Positions 5,858 to 6,279 of a DNA stretch of 6,279 bases are shown here, piece after piece. The stretch is from assembly GCA_026000155.1 (NCBI GenBank), contig BNYG01000065.1, positions 1 through 6,279 on the forward strand, written 5' to 3'. How positions within the stretch are numbered: position 1 is the first letter of the stretch; every line of letters starts with the position of its first letter. Below the pieces are notes generated by a model, which saw nothing but the letters and a program-made list of their open reading frames with translations, had not been told where the DNA came from and searched no databases. This DNA is from Bacteroidia bacterium. Its GTDB lineage: Bacteria; Bacteroidota; Bacteroidia; Bacteroidales; Azobacteroidaceae. A program made the translations under genes and the position numbers.

Positions 5858-6279
5858 TGTCCGGGAGGTAAAAAGGTGGAATGAAATCGTTCAATCCATG
5901 CACGAATACGATTTCTACCACTTAGCGGAATATCATCGCCTGGATACCTCCGGAGAAGCGTTTTTATTGTATTTTGCTAACGAAACCGATGCTTTTGCCT
6001 TTCCCGTTATCGTCAGGAATATAGAGGGAACCGAATACAAAGATATCACTTCCGTCTATGGTTATGCCGGTCCCTTATCCCGGAAAAGCCATCCGGCGCC
6101 GGAAGCAATCCGTTTATTTCAGGAAGAACTGAAAAAATATTTGGATGACAACCGGATTATCAGTGTTTTTGCGCGTTTGCATCCGCTGTTTGAAGATCAA
6201 TCGTCACTCTTGCAAAACAGGGGAGAAGTATCGGATACCAATCTGACCGTCGCCATAGACCTGACACTTCCCGAAAAGG
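5844..6279 (+). CDS. FemAB/GNAT-like acyltransferase, 5' part only
   Basis: The frame is open from a stop at 5832-5834 to the window end, giving 145 codons from GTG 5844. The visible part resembles the N-terminal half of Bacteroidota proteins annotated as GNAT-family or FemAB-like (peptidoglycan-bridge or lipid II aminoacyltransferase type): VREVKRWNEIVQSM near 6-19, DFYHLAEYHRL (23-33), TSVYGYAGPL (69-78), SVFARLHPLF (107-116). The acyl-donor site should lie downstream and is not visible, so the substrate cannot be given. I prefer GTG 5844: it overlaps the end of prfB by 14 bases and keeps the VREVKRWNEIV segment, which looks like part of the domain. The first in-frame ATG, 5898, would drop 18 residues. 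The ATG at 5857 overlapping the prfB stop is in another frame and meets TAA after four codons. It probably shares the prfB transcript. Confidence 0.72.
   Translation, partial: MEPINVREVKRWNEIVQSMHEYDFYHLAEYHRLDTSGEAFLLYFANETDAFAFPVIVRNIEGTEYKDITSVYGYAGPLSRKSHPAPEAIRLFQEELKKYLDDNRIISVFARLHPLFEDQSSLLQNRGEVSDTNLTVAIDLTLPEK

Overview
The window looks like a chromosomal segment of a Bacteroidota bacterium, most likely of the order Bacteroidales. The evidence is four TAnnTTTG (-7) promoter elements, each placed just upstream of a gene start. Leaders are A-rich with no clear Shine-Dalgarno sequence. The protein set is also typical: a Bacteroidales-type KdgK, RF2 carrying SPY, and a membrane-anchored metallophosphoesterase. 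I cannot name a genus. There are no RNA genes, insertion sequences, CRISPR arrays or phage genes, and no stretch above about 240 bases lacks a gene.

Left part, minus strand: the edge of the window cuts the 3' end of a secreted zinc N-acetylmuramoyl-L-alanine amidase (start TTG at 809). Upstream of it lies a PfkB-family 2-keto-3-deoxygluconate kinase (kdgK, 1924-884). The amidase has its own promoter in the 74-base gap between them. kdgK carries a run of ten G (coding strand) exactly at its catalytic VGGGD motif.

Middle, plus strand: a divergent intergenic region (1925-2163) holds back-to-back promoters for kdgK and for a compact three-gene operon. The operon is an OmpR/PhoB-type response regulator, then a histidine kinase with no sensor or membrane segment (11-base overlap), then a four-helix membrane metallophosphoesterase (1-base gap). 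The kinase and regulator form a complete His-Asp phosphorelay. Its input must come from a partner protein or from inside the cell.

Right part, plus strand: prfB (peptide chain release factor 2) has its own promoter. It is encoded in two frames joined by the classic autoregulatory +1 frameshift at AGGGGG-TAC-CTT-TGA-C, so a plain ORF call would miss the first 52 residues. A FemAB/GNAT-like gene follows. It probably starts at a GTG inside the end of prfB and runs off the window.

Most of this is ordinary core genome. The points most worth a second look are the G10 tract in kdgK, the sensorless kinase beside a membrane phosphoesterase, and a Shine-Dalgarno-dependent frameshift site in a lineage that otherwise hardly uses Shine-Dalgarno pairing.
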